From Flaccisagitta enflata (Eukaryota; Chaetognatha; Sagittoidea; Aphragmophora), in assembly GCA_965153355.1 (NCBI GenBank), contig OZ231127.1:85312001-85376000 (forward strand): a DNA stretch of 64,000 nucleotides, read 5' to 3'. This document shows, piece after piece, positions 10,666-21,590 of this stretch (the first letter of the stretch is position 1; each line of letters starts with the position of its first letter). The position numbers were made by a program, and so were the translations under genes. The notes beneath the pieces were generated by a model, which searched no databases, had not been told where the DNA came from, and was given only the letters and a program-made list of their open reading frames with translations.

Positions 10666-11845
10666 ACAAGGCCAACACCTATAAGTCGCGTGCAGGACAA
10701 AGATAACTGAACTGACCTGACTCCTTATTGTATCTTTTTATTGATAATCAGACTTAAACGCAACTGAAAACAGACTCAAACCAGATTCAAACCCGAATTC
10801 AAACAGACCCAAACCAGACTCAAACCAGTCAGCCAGGAATTAAACCAGACAAAAACCAGACCAAAACCAGACCTAAAGCAGCCTAAAGCAGACTATAAGC
10901 AGACCTAAGCAGGCCTAACCAGACATAAATCAGACATGAACCAGACTTGACAGACGACCAGACTGAGCAGACTCAAGCCAGACTCAATCCAGACTTAAGC
11001 CAGACTCCGACAGACTCCTAGCAGACTCAGCCAGACTCCAGCCAGACTTAAACCAGACTTAAACCAGACTAAAACCGTACTTAAACCAGACTTAAACCAG
11101 ACTTAAGCCAGACTTAAAACACAAATTTAAACCAGGCCAAACCAACCCAGACTTAAACAACGGGGGCCTTAAGCCAACATAGTTAAATAGCAGACTTAAA
11201 CCAGTAGACTTAAAACAGCAGACTTAAACCAGCAGACTTCAATGACCAAACCAGCAGACTTAAACCCCAAAAATGACCAAAAATGACCAAAAATGACCAA
11301 AAATGACCAAAAATGACCAAAAATGACCAAAAATGACCAAAAATGACCAAAAATGACCAAAAATGACCAAAAATGACCAAAAATGACCAAAAATGACCAA
11401 AAATGACCAAAAATGACCAAAAATGACCAAAAATGACCAAAAATGACCAAAATAAACCAAAATGACCAAAATGACCAAAATGACCAAAATGACAAAATGA
11501 CCAAAAATGACCAAAAATGACTAATGACCAGTGGCCAAAATAGCCAAAATGACCAAATGACCAAAAATGATAAAATGACCAAAAATGACCAAAAATGACC
11601 AAAATGATCAAAAATAACAAAATAGACCAAAAATGACCCAAATGACCAAAAATGATAAAAAATGACCATGAACAACCAAAAATTCTCAAAAACACCAAAA
11701 AAATGATTAAAAATAACTCCAGACGACGAAATGACAACTTGACGCAAAAAAGAAAGCAAGAAAGTGTTACGGACCGGCTCCGACATACGACCGACGGACG
11801 GACCGACGGAGCGGGTTGTAGAGTCGCGTGCACGCGACTAAAAAA
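10666..11845 (-). mobile_element. Family A element, long form (1180 bp) with minisatellite core
   Basis: Ends are ACAAGGCCAACACCTATAAG and GAGTCGCGTGC-ACGCGACTAAAAA. The core holds an 11-12-bp CCAGACTTAAA array (about 10745-11260) and a 10-bp AAAAATGACC array (about 11266-11700), followed by a GACGGACC tract. The uninterrupted H copy at 4437-4654 shows the pre-insertion sequence (AGAAAGAAAAAAAAGTGG), so both borders are known. The same end type and core motif occur in the copies at 20297 and 26981. There is no coding capacity; the Phe/His-rich open frames come from the array. Confidence 0.92.
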
Positions 11846-11960
11846 GTGGCTCCATGACCGGATTCATTTGTGTAACAACTAGTTTCTCATTCAGAATCTA
11901 CTTACGGCATGATTTCCCTGATGTGTCTCAAACCTTATTTGAGACACCAGTGCATTACTG
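11846..11960 (+). repeat. H repeat, right part of the filled site
   Basis: GTGGCTCC..AACTAGTTTCTCA-TCAGAATCTACTTACGGC matches 4566-4640. Confidence 0.8.
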
Positions 11961-12059
11961 TGTGTATGTGTCTCTCTCTCTCTGTTTGCAGATCTGTCCA
12001 GTGGAAGTTCCCACAGCTAAACAAATGACTGGTACCCACCCTCAAACCGATCAAACTGA

Positions 12060-12303
12060 CCATGTCCTGGTTTTCTCCGAATGTGTGTCACAGAGCCTTG
12101 TTTTCCCCATTATGTGTCACTTCCCAATTTTTTCCGAGTGTGTCTCATACAACCAATTTTTCTACATTGTGTTTCACACAACCTATTTTTTCCTAGTTTG
12201 TATCACACAGCCCAGTTTTCTCTGTTGTGTGTCACACAACCCAGTTTTCTCCAAATGGTGTCACACAACCTAGTTTTATCCAATAAATGTCACACCACCC
12301 AGT
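12060..12303 (+). repeat. Tandem repeat of about 33-35 bp, seven units
   Basis: The unit CCCAGTTTTCTCC..GTGTGTCACACAA repeats with drift. The open frames here are made by the repeat. Confidence 0.85.
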
Positions 12304-12600
12304 TTCACCGGGACAGACTCAGAGGGCAGTGAAGCTTTGGGCGGGTCATAGAGTGATGATTTTGGAAAATCATTAAACAAGCCCGATCGGGCAACGATGC
12401 GTTCTCTACTTTTAAAATCTATGTAGAAAGAATTCCAAATTATTTGCATACTGTAGTTCCTATCGTCAACATCGCTTTTCACGGTCAAAATATAGGCTGT
12501 TTCCATGGTCTTTCGGAAGACACCCTCCAAAACATGTAAAAATGAGAATTCGATTATATGCTATGAACAATACATCAATGGAAAGCCTTTCGAATTTTGT
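12304..12600. other. No gene recognised
   Basis: Unique-looking sequence; an 84-codon - strand frame (12276-12530) starts inside the tandem repeat and has no recognisable motif. Confidence 0.4.
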
Positions 12601-12609
12601 GCAAGAAAA

Positions 12610-12659
12610 CAACCTTGGCTAACCTTGGCTAACCTTGGCTAACCTTGGCTAACCTTGGC
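12610..12659 (+). repeat. 10-bp tandem repeat AACCTTGGCT, five units
   Basis: Five exact copies. Confidence 0.97.
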
Positions 12660-12734
12660 GTATTTCCCCAATCCCTGCATGACATCATATCATTAGTTTT
12701 GTGATGAAAATTGCTCAAATTGAGGAAAAGAATG

Positions 12735-12900
12735 AACAAAGCCGGATACATGGTCACCAGTTGCGGACGGGTGGGCAGGGGCGGAAATGCTTTTAAAACA
12801 CTTGTTTTCCCACTTTTTGACTTGTGCTGACGGACGGATGGACGGACGGATGGACAGACAGACAAAGCCTCGTATAGAGTTGCGTGTCCGCAACTAAAAA
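12735..12900 (-). mobile_element. Family A element (GTTGCG hairpin subfamily)
   Basis: ACAAAGCCGGATACATGGTC, TTGCGGACGGGTGGGCAGGG, GACGGATGGACGGACGG and GAGTTGCGTGTCCGCAACTAAAAA. Confidence 0.9.
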
Positions 12901-12943
12901 GAGATTGAGAGACATACAAAAACTTGTGTGAGGAAGACAAAAT

Positions 12944-13018
12944 TGATGAAGAAGAAGAAGAAGAAGAAGAAGAAGAAGAAGAAGAAGAAGAAGGAGAAGA
13001 AGAAGAAAGAAAGAAGAG

Positions 13019-13050
<32 letters not shown>

Positions 13051-13290
13051 GTAGTAGTAATTTGAAATTAAAATGGTAGAGATACTGTCGAATATGGTTG
13101 AAGAAGAAGAAGAATAAGAAGAAGAAGAAGAAGAGGAAGGAGAAGGAGAAGAAGAAGAAGAAGAAGAAGAAGAAGAAGAAGAAGAAGAAGAAGAAGAAGA
13201 AGAAGAAGAAGAAGAAGAAGAAGAAGAAGACGAAAAAGAAGAAGGAAAAGACGAAAATGAAGAAGGAAAAGAAGAAGAGAGAGGAGTGGA
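12944..13290 (+). repeat. Two (GAA)n arrays with a short spacer
   Basis: Arrays at 12944-13050 and 13098-13290 separated by about 50 bp including (AGT)n. The lysine-rich frame is an artefact. Confidence 0.95.
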
Positions 13291-13463
13291 GGGGAGGGGA
13301 AGGATTATTACAGATTATTGAATCAAAATTTAATGATCCATGTTTCTTAGGTCTTTTGACATAATTTACTATGGGTGAAATTTTTGGTGCTTTAGGGATT
13401 GCAAATGTAAAAAAATGACCGATGCAAGGGGGTGTTTGACGATTTTTACATGTTACCTCAAAT

Positions 13464-13517
13464 ACAGCTCCTGCCCAACTGCACGTGACTGAGGTAGCCG
13501 TTTATCCGGCCTTGTTC
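13464..13517 (+). mobile_element. Family A element, 3' end only
   Basis: CAGCTCCTGCCCAACTGCAC, GTGACTGAGGTAGCCG and TATCCGGCCTTGTTC. A GTCGG-bearing piece follows at 13520-13592 and may be another decayed copy. Confidence 0.7.
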
Positions 13518-13639
13518 ATATTAGTTGCGCCTAAGCACCTCTGTAAACTTGTGGCTTTTGGTCGGTCATTTTGTTGGTCGGTCGGTCAAAAAGGTGAATA
13601 TTTGATGATTATATATCACTTCATTATTCTCTCAGCTAC

Positions 13640-13960
13640 TCATTCTTGGTCTTTCACATCTTTTTCTTGACTTATACCATCTTGGCCATGAATATACGGA
13701 CAGCTTCAAAGTGTCATAACTCGCTTAATTTTAATCGCAGTGAGATGATTTTTTTTTCAAATTCGCATTTTCGAAAAATCTATCAAATGAGACCAAGCTG
13801 GTTCCTGTATCTTTTTTCGTTTAGAAATGAGAGCTGAATGAAGAAAATATTTGCTTTTTGCAAATGTGTATGGGCATATCTTTTTTAGCTTATTGAATGT
13901 AATGCACTGGCGTATTGCGCCTTCTGTACTGCAAGATGGATGAGTTAAGCTCATCAAGGG
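13640..13960. repeat. Sequence with the recurring TTTCGTTTAGAAATGA module
   Basis: ATGAGACCAAGCTGGTTCC and TTTTTTCGTTTAGAAATGAGAG at 13786-13831 match, in one orientation or the other, modules at 17700-17870, 23265-23300, 25330-25500 and 35470-35760. It is a dispersed non-coding repeat. Confidence 0.6.
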
Positions 13961-14359
13961 TTAGCCTAGATCAGTTTGGATCTCAATTCAATTGAGAAAT
14001 TAAAGATTCCAACGGACCACACACAGAAATATGGGAAAAAAACATTCACAGCAGGGCTAAAATAAATTGCATTTGAGGTTTGAAACAACATCACTCCAGT
14101 GTACCTCCAATCTCTCTACAAGTGTTTGCAGGCGGTGGTGGATGCCCAACATAGTCATACTCAATATTAGATGCATTTTGACTATATTGGCTGCCCACAT
14201 CTAGACAATGAATCAACTTATATACCTACTGTCCTTATATCTATGGCCAAGATGGTACATTGTCATCTTCGTCATTGTTGTCTTAGTTATCATCATTATG
14301 GTTATCATCATTGTCTTTGTCATCAATATCCTCTTCGCATTTGTCTTCAAAGTCACCTT

Positions 14360-14450
14360 CATATTTTTCTTCTTCTTTTTCTTTTTCTTTTTCTTTTTCT
14401 TTTTCTTTTTCTTTTTCTTCTTCTTTTTCTTCTTCTTCTTCTTCTTCTTT
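14360..14450 (+). repeat. (TTTTTC)n/(TTC)n microsatellite
   Basis: Direct reading; it ends directly at the start of a family A element. Confidence 0.95.
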
Positions 14451-14599
14451 TAGTCGCTTCAGACAAGCGACTCTACACCGTGTTGGTCGGTCTGTCCATC
14501 GGTAGGAATCGGTAACATTTCTGAATTGCGAGCGATTTTTGCATTACTGCTCTTGTAACCATGCCGCAACTGGTTGCCGGGTATCCGGCAACATTGTTC
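14448..14599 (+). mobile_element. Family A element, diverged
   Basis: TTTTAGTCGCTTCAGACAAGCGACT hairpin variant with intact pairing, GTCGGTCTGTCC, then GGTATCCGGCAACATTGTT in place of GGCCTTGTT. Confidence 0.8.
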
Positions 14600-14602
14600 T
14601 TC

Positions 14603-14795
14603 TTAGTCGCGTGCTCGCGACTCTACACCCCACTGTGTCGGTCTGTCGGTTCGTCGTCTGTCCATCTGTTCGTCTGTCTGCCACCTTTTTTCTACGGTCT
14701 ATGGCCTCACATCTCCTCTTAAATGATCAAGTGACCTCAAATATTGCCCTGCCCACCCGCACGCGACTGGGGTAGCCGTGTATCTGGCCTTGTTC
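14603..14795 (+). mobile_element. Family A element
   Basis: TTAGTCGCGTGCTCGCGACT, GTCTGTCGGTTCG tract, CCTGCCCACCCGCACGCGAC and CCGTGTATCTGGCCTTGTT. It lies head to tail with the copy just before it, separated by four bases. Confidence 0.9.
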
Positions 14796-14865
14796 TTTTA
14801 CTTCCCTTTCTCCCTTCTCCTCCTACCCAGGATTTAGGTCGATAGAATCACATTGGCTTTTTGGG

Positions 14866-15025
14866 CAGCAGCCCTGTGAGGGCCTGGGAGGGATGGATAG
14901 GATGAATGGACAAACAAAATTCTTCCTGTGCTCTAGAGGACTTTGTTCCCTTTGAGGCCGATGCCCTGCTTCTTCTCACTCCAATTTCCAATCATGCAAA
15001 GCAGGGCAGCTGGTATCACTGACCA
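14866..15025 (-). mobile_element. B-family foldback, one end
   Basis: GGGCCTGGGAGGGATGG, TCCTGTGCTCTAGAGGAC, TTGAGGCCGATGCCCTG and GCAAAGCAGGGCAGC..GGTATCACTGACC match the outer B end reversed. Confidence 0.75.
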
Positions 15026-15035
15026 CATCAATATT

Positions 15036-15232
15036 TCCTGTAATTAGCGCCCCGGGCGCTTTTGAAATTGAAATAAGAGATTGTTATTTTCAACCTTCAA
15101 TTAGCGCCCCCTCATTCACTCATGAAGAGATGATTTCATGTAAATCTTAGTGTTTTTGAAAAAAAACTGGTAATTCAATGCACTAAAGCGCTAAAACAGA
15201 GAAAATTTTTGCATTGCATACCATTTTTGTGA
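15036..15232 (+). mobile_element. E-family TIR element, left part (split; right part 16480-16585)
   Basis: ATTTCCTGTAATTAGCGCCC, GGGCGCTTTTGAAATTGAAAT and TTGTTATTTTCAACCT match 29891 on. The element is broken by a family A copy plus the LINE fragment. Confidence 0.8.
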
Positions 15233-15447
15233 TTTTTAGTCGCATGCAAGCGTCTCTACAACCCGCTCTGTCCATCGGTTGGTCCGTTGGTCCGTTGGTC
15301 TGTCCGTTGGTCCATCACGCTTAGCTTTTTTGGCATTTACGGGTGTTTTTGAGGTTACTGCTCCTACCCAACTGCTTGGTTATTCAATTTCATTACTGCC
15401 CCTGCCCACCTGCATGTGACTAGGGTAGCCGTGCATCCGGCCTTGTT
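15233..15447 (+). mobile_element. Family A element nested in E
   Basis: TTTTTAGTCGCATGCAAGCGTCT hairpin (one mismatch), GTTGGTCCGTTGG tract, CCTGCCCACCTGCATGTGAC and GCATCCGGCCTTGTT. The LINE fragment begins within about 10 bp of its end. Confidence 0.88.
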
Positions 15448-15459
15448 TTTGCTGATAAA

Positions 15460-16215
15460 AGCTTTATCTACATCGACAACAGACTGTCTCTTCACGTTGG
15501 GAAAACCGAGTCTTTGCTCTTCGGTTCGAAGAGAAAATTAAAGGGGACGGATGACTTTCGGGTCTTCTGTGACGGGACAGCTGTTGAGCGTGTGCACAGC
15601 GTGAAATACTTGGGTGTTTTACTGGATGAAAATCTGAATGGGTCTGTTCACACTGGAAATCTGTTAAAGGTGTGCGCTGGTAGATTGGCATTCTTATACA
15701 GAAATTCGTCCCTTCTTGATAAAAGTTGTCGGCAAATTTTGTGCTCGTCTCTCATTCAGCCATACATTGATTATTGTTGTAGTTCTTGGTATGAGGGCCT
15801 TTCAGTTGCTTTGAAAGAAAGGCTCAATGTTGTCCAACGGAAAATGGTTCGCTTCATTTCTGGAACAGATAGTAGAAGTCATGTAGATCTCAAGAACTTG
15901 CTTGAATTTAATTGGCTGAACATCCCCGATCGTGTTTCCTACTTTAAGCTGATGCACATTTTTCGCATTCGGCATAAAATAGCTCCCACTTATCTGCTTT
16001 CCAACTTTACGGCTATTTCTGAAGCTCACGGTCACAACACACGTGGCAGCTGCTACAATTTTCACGTTTCACGCGAGTTGTCTCTAGCTCAAAGTAGTTT
16101 TGCGTTTACATCTGTTAAGCAGTGGAATAATCTACCTCCCACTATCAAGTCTATTGATACTTTTCGAGTTTTTAAAATGAAACTTAAAGAATTTCTTATT
16201 TCACGTTACATTTGA
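15460..16215 (+). CDS. 5'-truncated non-LTR retrotransposon reverse transcriptase, C-terminal part
   Basis: About 252 codons are open from the truncation point to TGA at 16213-16215. The reading starts inside the palm region (IYIDNRLSLHVGKTESLLFG) and continues with VKYLGVLLD (motif D/E region), SSLIQPYIDYCCSSWYEGL, LNVVQRKMVRFISG and the tail HGHNTRGSCYNFHV..SVKQWNNLPPTIKS. This order is typical of CR1/L2/Jockey-group LINEs of marine invertebrates. The catalytic YxDD region and the endonuclease lie upstream and are missing. The frame has no stop or shift, so the insertion is fairly young. It is not a working element. Its 3' UTR runs to about 16475. Confidence 0.88.
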   Translation, partial: SFIYIDNRLSLHVGKTESLLFGSKRKLKGTDDFRVFCDGTAVERVHSVKYLGVLLDENLNGSVHTGNLLKVCAGRLAFLYRNSSLLDKSCRQILCSSLIQPYIDYCCSSWYEGLSVALKERLNVVQRKMVRFISGTDSRSHVDLKNLLEFNWLNIPDRVSYFKLMHIFRIRHKIAPTYLLSNFTAISEAHGHNTRGSCYNFHVSRELSLAQSSFAFTSVKQWNNLPPTIKSIDTFRVFKMKLKEFLISRYI

Positions 16216-16479
16216 GTTTACCGGTTTTGGCTTGGATTTTCTATATGGATAACTGAACCCACGATTACGATATTGCTTTTACGATTACGATTCTAGTATA
16301 GGTATTCTCTTTTTTACCCCCTTTTATCAATCTTTTTATGGTGTATTGTTACATGAGGACTCTGTTGGAAAAAAGTTGTAACGACTTTCACAGACTATCC
16401 TCCGAATTTACTCTTTACAATCCTTTTGTAATTATGTTGTTCGAAAATTAAAATTCATTCATTTTTTCATTTTCAATCA
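16216..16479 (+). mobile_element. LINE 3' UTR ending in ATTC repeats
   Basis: Follows the stop codon and ends AAAATTCATTCATTTTTTC. A short tandem tail instead of a long poly(A) fits CR1/L2-type LINEs. Confidence 0.6.
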
Positions 16480-16585
16480 ATTCTAAAAGATTTTATTCAA
16501 AATTAAAGTATTGTCACGAGTGTTCTCTTTCTTGAAAAGGGGGGTGCGCTTATTAGAGGGGGGCGATAAATGCAGGAAATACGGT
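16480..16585 (+). mobile_element. E-family TIR element, right part
   Basis: GGGTGCGCTTATTAGAGGGG, GGCGATAAATGCAGGAAATA and CGGTA form the right terminal inverted repeat of the element begun at 15036. Confidence 0.75.
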
Positions 16586-16674
16586 ATTGCCCTTTTTCTT
16601 CCTTCCAGGAGGATCTGAAAAGAAAGTGCCCGAATCTGTTTATGAGCCACTGATTCATTTCTTTTATCTTTTCT

Positions 16675-16724
16675 TTGTTGTGGTTGTTGTGGTTGTTATT
16701 GTTGTTGATGCTGTTGTTGATGTT

Positions 16725-16809
<85 letters not shown>

Positions 16810-16985
16810 TCGTCGATGCCGTTATCAGCATCATCATTGTATTAGTTTTGTCATAGTTATCACTGTCGTCTTTTTTATCACCATCCTAATCATCATCATT
16901 GACGTCATCGTCGTTGCCGTCGTCGTTGTCGTCGTCATAGTCGTCGTCGTCCTCTTCGTCGTCGTCGTTGTCACCATCATCATCA
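16675..16985 (+). repeat. (GTT)n/(GTC)n microsatellite field
   Basis: Pure (GTC)n at 16723-16808, then interrupted GTC/ATC to 16985. Val-rich frame is an artefact. Confidence 0.96.
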
Positions 16986-17219
16986 TCAGGCCTTTTTTTA
17001 GTATTTTTTTTCAGAGAGCATTCCGGGCTCTCTCCTCACAATTTCACGGTGCCCGGCAAAAAAACAGAGAGCCCGGCAAAAAAATCCTGATTTCCCTTTT
17101 AAATGAGCCTGTATGATTAGTTTTCTGTCTCACCCTGTTTCTCCCATCTCTTTAAGCAACGAGTAATTTGTTTGAAAGAATGAGACAAAAAAATGAGACA
17201 ATTCGGCTTAGACAACGAT

Positions 17220-17395
17220 AAAAGAAAATGAAGAAGAATGATAATAATATTAAGAAGAAGAAGAAGAAGAAGAAGTAGCATAATGAAAAAGAAGAAGAAG
17301 AAGGAGAAGAAAAGAAGAATAAGAAGAAGAAGAAGAATAGAAGAAGAAGAAGAAGAAGAAGAAGAAGAAGAAGAAGAAGAAGAAGAAGAATGAGA
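17220..17395 (+). repeat. (GAA)n microsatellite, interrupted
   Basis: Direct reading. Confidence 0.95.
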
Positions 17396-17578
17396 AAAGC
17401 GAATGAGAAAATGAAGAAAATTACCCTAAGCATTTCCCCAATCAAGTTGAGTTTCATGAAAAGGAAGGAAAGAACGACCCAAGGGAGCTGCAAACCCAAT
17501 GGAACGAGTTCATGAGGCCAATCTGCACAGTGGGTTGAAATCACTACAATTGAGATGTGATGTCTAACAGAACTATTA

Positions 17579-17985
17579 CTACTCGACTTAAAGAAATAAA
17601 CCGCACCCTATTTTGGGTTGATGAAAAAGAAAAAAGATCATTTGAAGTTTTTCTGTTGAAGCAATTTTAAAGATTTTCAAATTTTCTTTCATTCTGGACC
17701 AATCCCAGATCTGTATCTCAAACGGTTTAGGAGCTAGAGCCTCTCAAAGCGATCATCTAATTTGTAAAAAAACTCATTTTTCAATGGGATTGCAAACTCA
17801 AAATGGCAATGTTTCAACTCTTTCTTATGCCATTTCTAAACAAATAAAGCTAGAATTGCCAGATTGGCGCCAAATACAAGCTCTTTCCAAGAGCTTTTTA
17901 ATGGTTTAAGATTCTAATTAGTTATTTTGAAATTTATATGACAATTTGCCTTTTAAAAGTGTGGCTCTTTTATTGAGTCAAGTAG
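17579..17985. mobile_element. G-family TIR element, diverged
   Basis: Inverted ends CTACTCGACTTAAAGAAAT and ATTGAGTCAAGTAG are flanked by TA. The interior (ACCAATCCCAGATCTGTAT, AACGGTTTAGGAGCTAGAGC, CAGATTGGCGCCAAAT) matches 25203-25613. Confidence 0.75.
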
Positions 17986-18231
17986 TATAAGGCCAAAGAT
18001 TGCAAATGAGTAAGAACCTATGATAGGACAGATAAAGCTTTTTACAGAGTTACGAGCTTATGACTATAAAAGATTTTGATGCTGAATACAGTGTTATGAA
18101 TATTGGGCAAATAAGTTATCCAAACTCCGTAAAATGTACATGACATTTTTATGAGTTAATGACAAAGACCAAGCAAGCAACCCAAGGTAAGGGGGCAAGG
18201 GTGTACACAACCTATTTCCACACCCCTCTCT

Positions 18232-18235
<4 letters not shown>
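17986..18235. other. No gene recognised
   Basis: AT-rich sequence between a G element and a CA array. Confidence 0.5.
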
Positions 18236-18324
<89 letters not shown>

Positions 18325-18335
18325 AACACACTCAC
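18236..18335 (+). repeat. (CA)n microsatellite
   Basis: Direct reading. Confidence 0.97.
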
Positions 18336-19345
<1,010 letters not shown>

Positions 19346-19677
19346 CAGAAATTGAGAGATCGTTTAGAGGTTCATTTTTTCGCGGTTAGCAGTTGCCAGC
19401 ACAAACAAACGGTGAACTCTTGAGTGCACTTAACGAAGAATGTCCTCCCCATCGATGGTGTCCCATATCATCATCAACGACGATTTATGTGTCACTTTGT
19501 TTTTAACAACTTTCTATTTACTTAGGCCAGCAAAATACAATACAGCTCAGCTTCCAGGTGAAAATCAAATTGGGTCTGTATGAAGGCTAGCCCGGAGCTC
19601 AAAAAAGAAAAGTTTTTGGAGCCCATTATGATTATATTAGTTCGAGAGAAGGGTATAAATAGATAGCCTGTCGGATC

Positions 19678-19889
19678 TCAAAACGATTTACCCCGTAGAG
19701 TAGATGTGTCATATTTGCCTTCATATTTCGCTGGAACTATCTCCTCGACCTCTTCAGGTATAAAATGATCGACGTGATACTTTATTTCTATCGGGACCGT
19801 ACCTCCGTCCACATTCCAGAAGTATAAGCCCAGGCGCTTGAAGATGCTCCCGGCTGCAGATGTCCAGTGTCCACAGCGACTAAGAATTT
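19678..19889 (-). CDS. Orphan terminal exon, unknown protein (about 70 residues)
   Basis: Read on the - strand this stretch is open from an AG at 19890 to TGA at 19680-19678. It encodes RCGHWTSAAGSIFKRLGLYF, a VDGGTVPIEIKYHVDHF block, IPEEVEEIVPAKY and STLRGKSF at the end. Base composition rises against the AT-rich flanks and the residue mix is that of a real soluble protein; the + strand has stops. The acceptor is weak (AATGCAG after an A-run), and no ATG, upstream exon or poly(A) signal was found. A TA-flanked TIR element (20231-21201) lies on the 5' side and may have disrupted the gene. I do not recognise the family. It may be a gene remnant. Confidence 0.45.
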
Positions 19890-20228
19890 CTGCATTGAGC
19901 GTTTTTTTTTTTACTTAATGTCTCATCAGTACAAATCTTATTAGCGGGAGGCTACATGAAACATGTGACGACGTTGATATCCTTTACATATGTAAAAGGT
20001 TTCCTCTATTTGAATTTTCAAAAAACTAAAATCATGTTCATGTTCATGTTCAATTACAACGGAGCAGTCATCTGAAAACTACAATATGCAAATGCAATCA
20101 ATGTTTACCTCAGTTGTCCAAGAGCTCCAGACGTCGCTCACGCAATTTTGTTACTCAATTCGCCAATCGAGAGGTCTGTAGATTTTGTCACGCTTACCAT
20201 TATAAATGCGAAAATGTATGTCATCATG
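19890..20228. other. No gene recognised
   Basis: Possible splice-like signals on the - strand near 20095-20175 do not keep an open frame. A CATGTT triplet repeat lies at about 20034-20051. Confidence 0.4.
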
Positions 20229-20230
20229 TA

Positions 20231-21201
20231 ACGGGTGGTCATAAGAAAAGTAAGTTGATATTTTAAAAATGAAATAAAATATATAAAAAAGATCAATTTT
20301 AGTCGTGTGCACGCGACTCTACAACCCGCTTTGTCCGTCCGTCGGTCCGTCCGTCCGTCCGTCCGTCCGTTGGTCCATCACACTTTACTTTTTTGTACTA
20401 TAACGACAACTCTTAGGTCATTTTAAGTCATTTTAGGTCATTTATAGTTATTCTAAGTCATTTTAAGTCATTCTAAGTCATTCTAAGTCATCTTAAGTTA
20501 TTCTAAGTTATTTTTGGTCATTAGGTTTTTTAGTCATTTTAAGTCCTATTTGGTCATTTTAGGTCATCCTAAATCATTGAAAGTCATTCTAAGTCATTGA
20601 AAGTCATTCTAAGTCATTCTAAGTCATTCTAAGTCATTCTTAGTCTGTAAGTCTCGCACGCGACTTATAGGTGTTGGCCTTGTTTAAATTTAAACTACAT
20701 AAATACAAAAAAGTAAAATGTTTGCATAAATCAGTAATAACATAGATAATCAGTTGTTTTTAGGAAACACAAATGTTAGGTAGGTGCGGTCTGTAATAAA
20801 CACAATTATTTATAAGCCACCAAGCTTTGCTTTAAGAGATTTGAATAAAAAAGACAAGAATGTTTATCAGAAGTATCTTTTGTTTTGTTGTATGTTTGTA
20901 TTTCTATGATTTCTGTTAGGTTTTTTACAAGCTTTTGAGTTATCATTAAATAATAAGAGTGAATCCACAAAAAAAAATTTCATTTTCACATGAAAAATTA
21001 TCACAAAAACTCAGGCGGTCCAAAATTAAATTATGTTTATTGTAAATAGCTTGAAATTTATTTAAAAAATACAAAAATCACAAAAATCACAAAAATCCTC
21101 CTATATCATATCTTTTTGGCTAAAAAAGGGTTTGGCTTAAAACATTTTTTTACAAAAGATATGAGAAAACAAAAAAGTCACTTTTTTTTTTGACCACCCG
21201 T
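20231..21201. mobile_element. TA-flanked TIR element (971 bp) carrying a nested A element
   Basis: Ends ACGGGTGGTC and GACCACCCGT are flanked by TA (20229-20230, 21202-21203). The inverted similarity runs about 20 bp inward, to AAAAGT at the left and ACTTTTTT at the right. TA duplication suggests a Tc1/mariner-type mobiliser. No transposase frame. The family A copy at 20297 lies inside. Confidence 0.8.
20297..20684 (+). mobile_element. Family A element with a 10-bp minisatellite core
   Basis: TTTTAGTCGTGTGCACGCGACT, GTCCGTCCGTCGG tract, then (AAGTCATTCT)n at about 20410-20645 and the end GCACGCGACTTATAGGTGTT-GGCCTTGTTT. It is the same subfamily as 10666 and 26981. Confidence 0.92.
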
Positions 21202-21203
21202 TA

Positions 21204-21590
21204 TTTCGTTAAATGTCATTTGTCATTTGTCATATGTAACATATTTGTTAGCAAGTTCATGCAAAACAGGGCCGACAACATCACGGATGAGCAAAAGAAA
21301 AGATGCAGAATTTGATTTATTGACACTTTTGTGAAATTGATTGTTTTTACTTTTCTTTTTTCAAGTTCCGCTAAAATTGTAGCCATTGGTGTGTGAAAAA
21401 AAAAAGACAAGTAGAAAAAAGATGCAATATCAATTAAGTGTGAGACTGTGAGAGTGAGAGAGAGAGAGTGAGAGAGGGTGATTGCAACTGATTACGGGAA
21501 AGCCAAAGAATATGTTTATAAGATGTCCCATAGAAAACAGTAATGATGTTCGTGTCAACCATATTATAAAAGAGGTGAAAAAGAATACGA
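21204..21590. other. No gene recognised
   Basis: Contains TCATTTGTCATTTGTCAT at the element border and a short (GA)n near 21455. A 64-codon - strand frame at 21216-21410 has no recognisable motif. Confidence 0.45.

Noticed and set aside
11196-11833. About 200-codon frames with GHFWSFLVIF repeats
   Set aside because: Produced by the 10-bp AAAAATGACC array of a family A element; a 10-bp unit read in three frames gives a 10-residue repeat without coding meaning.
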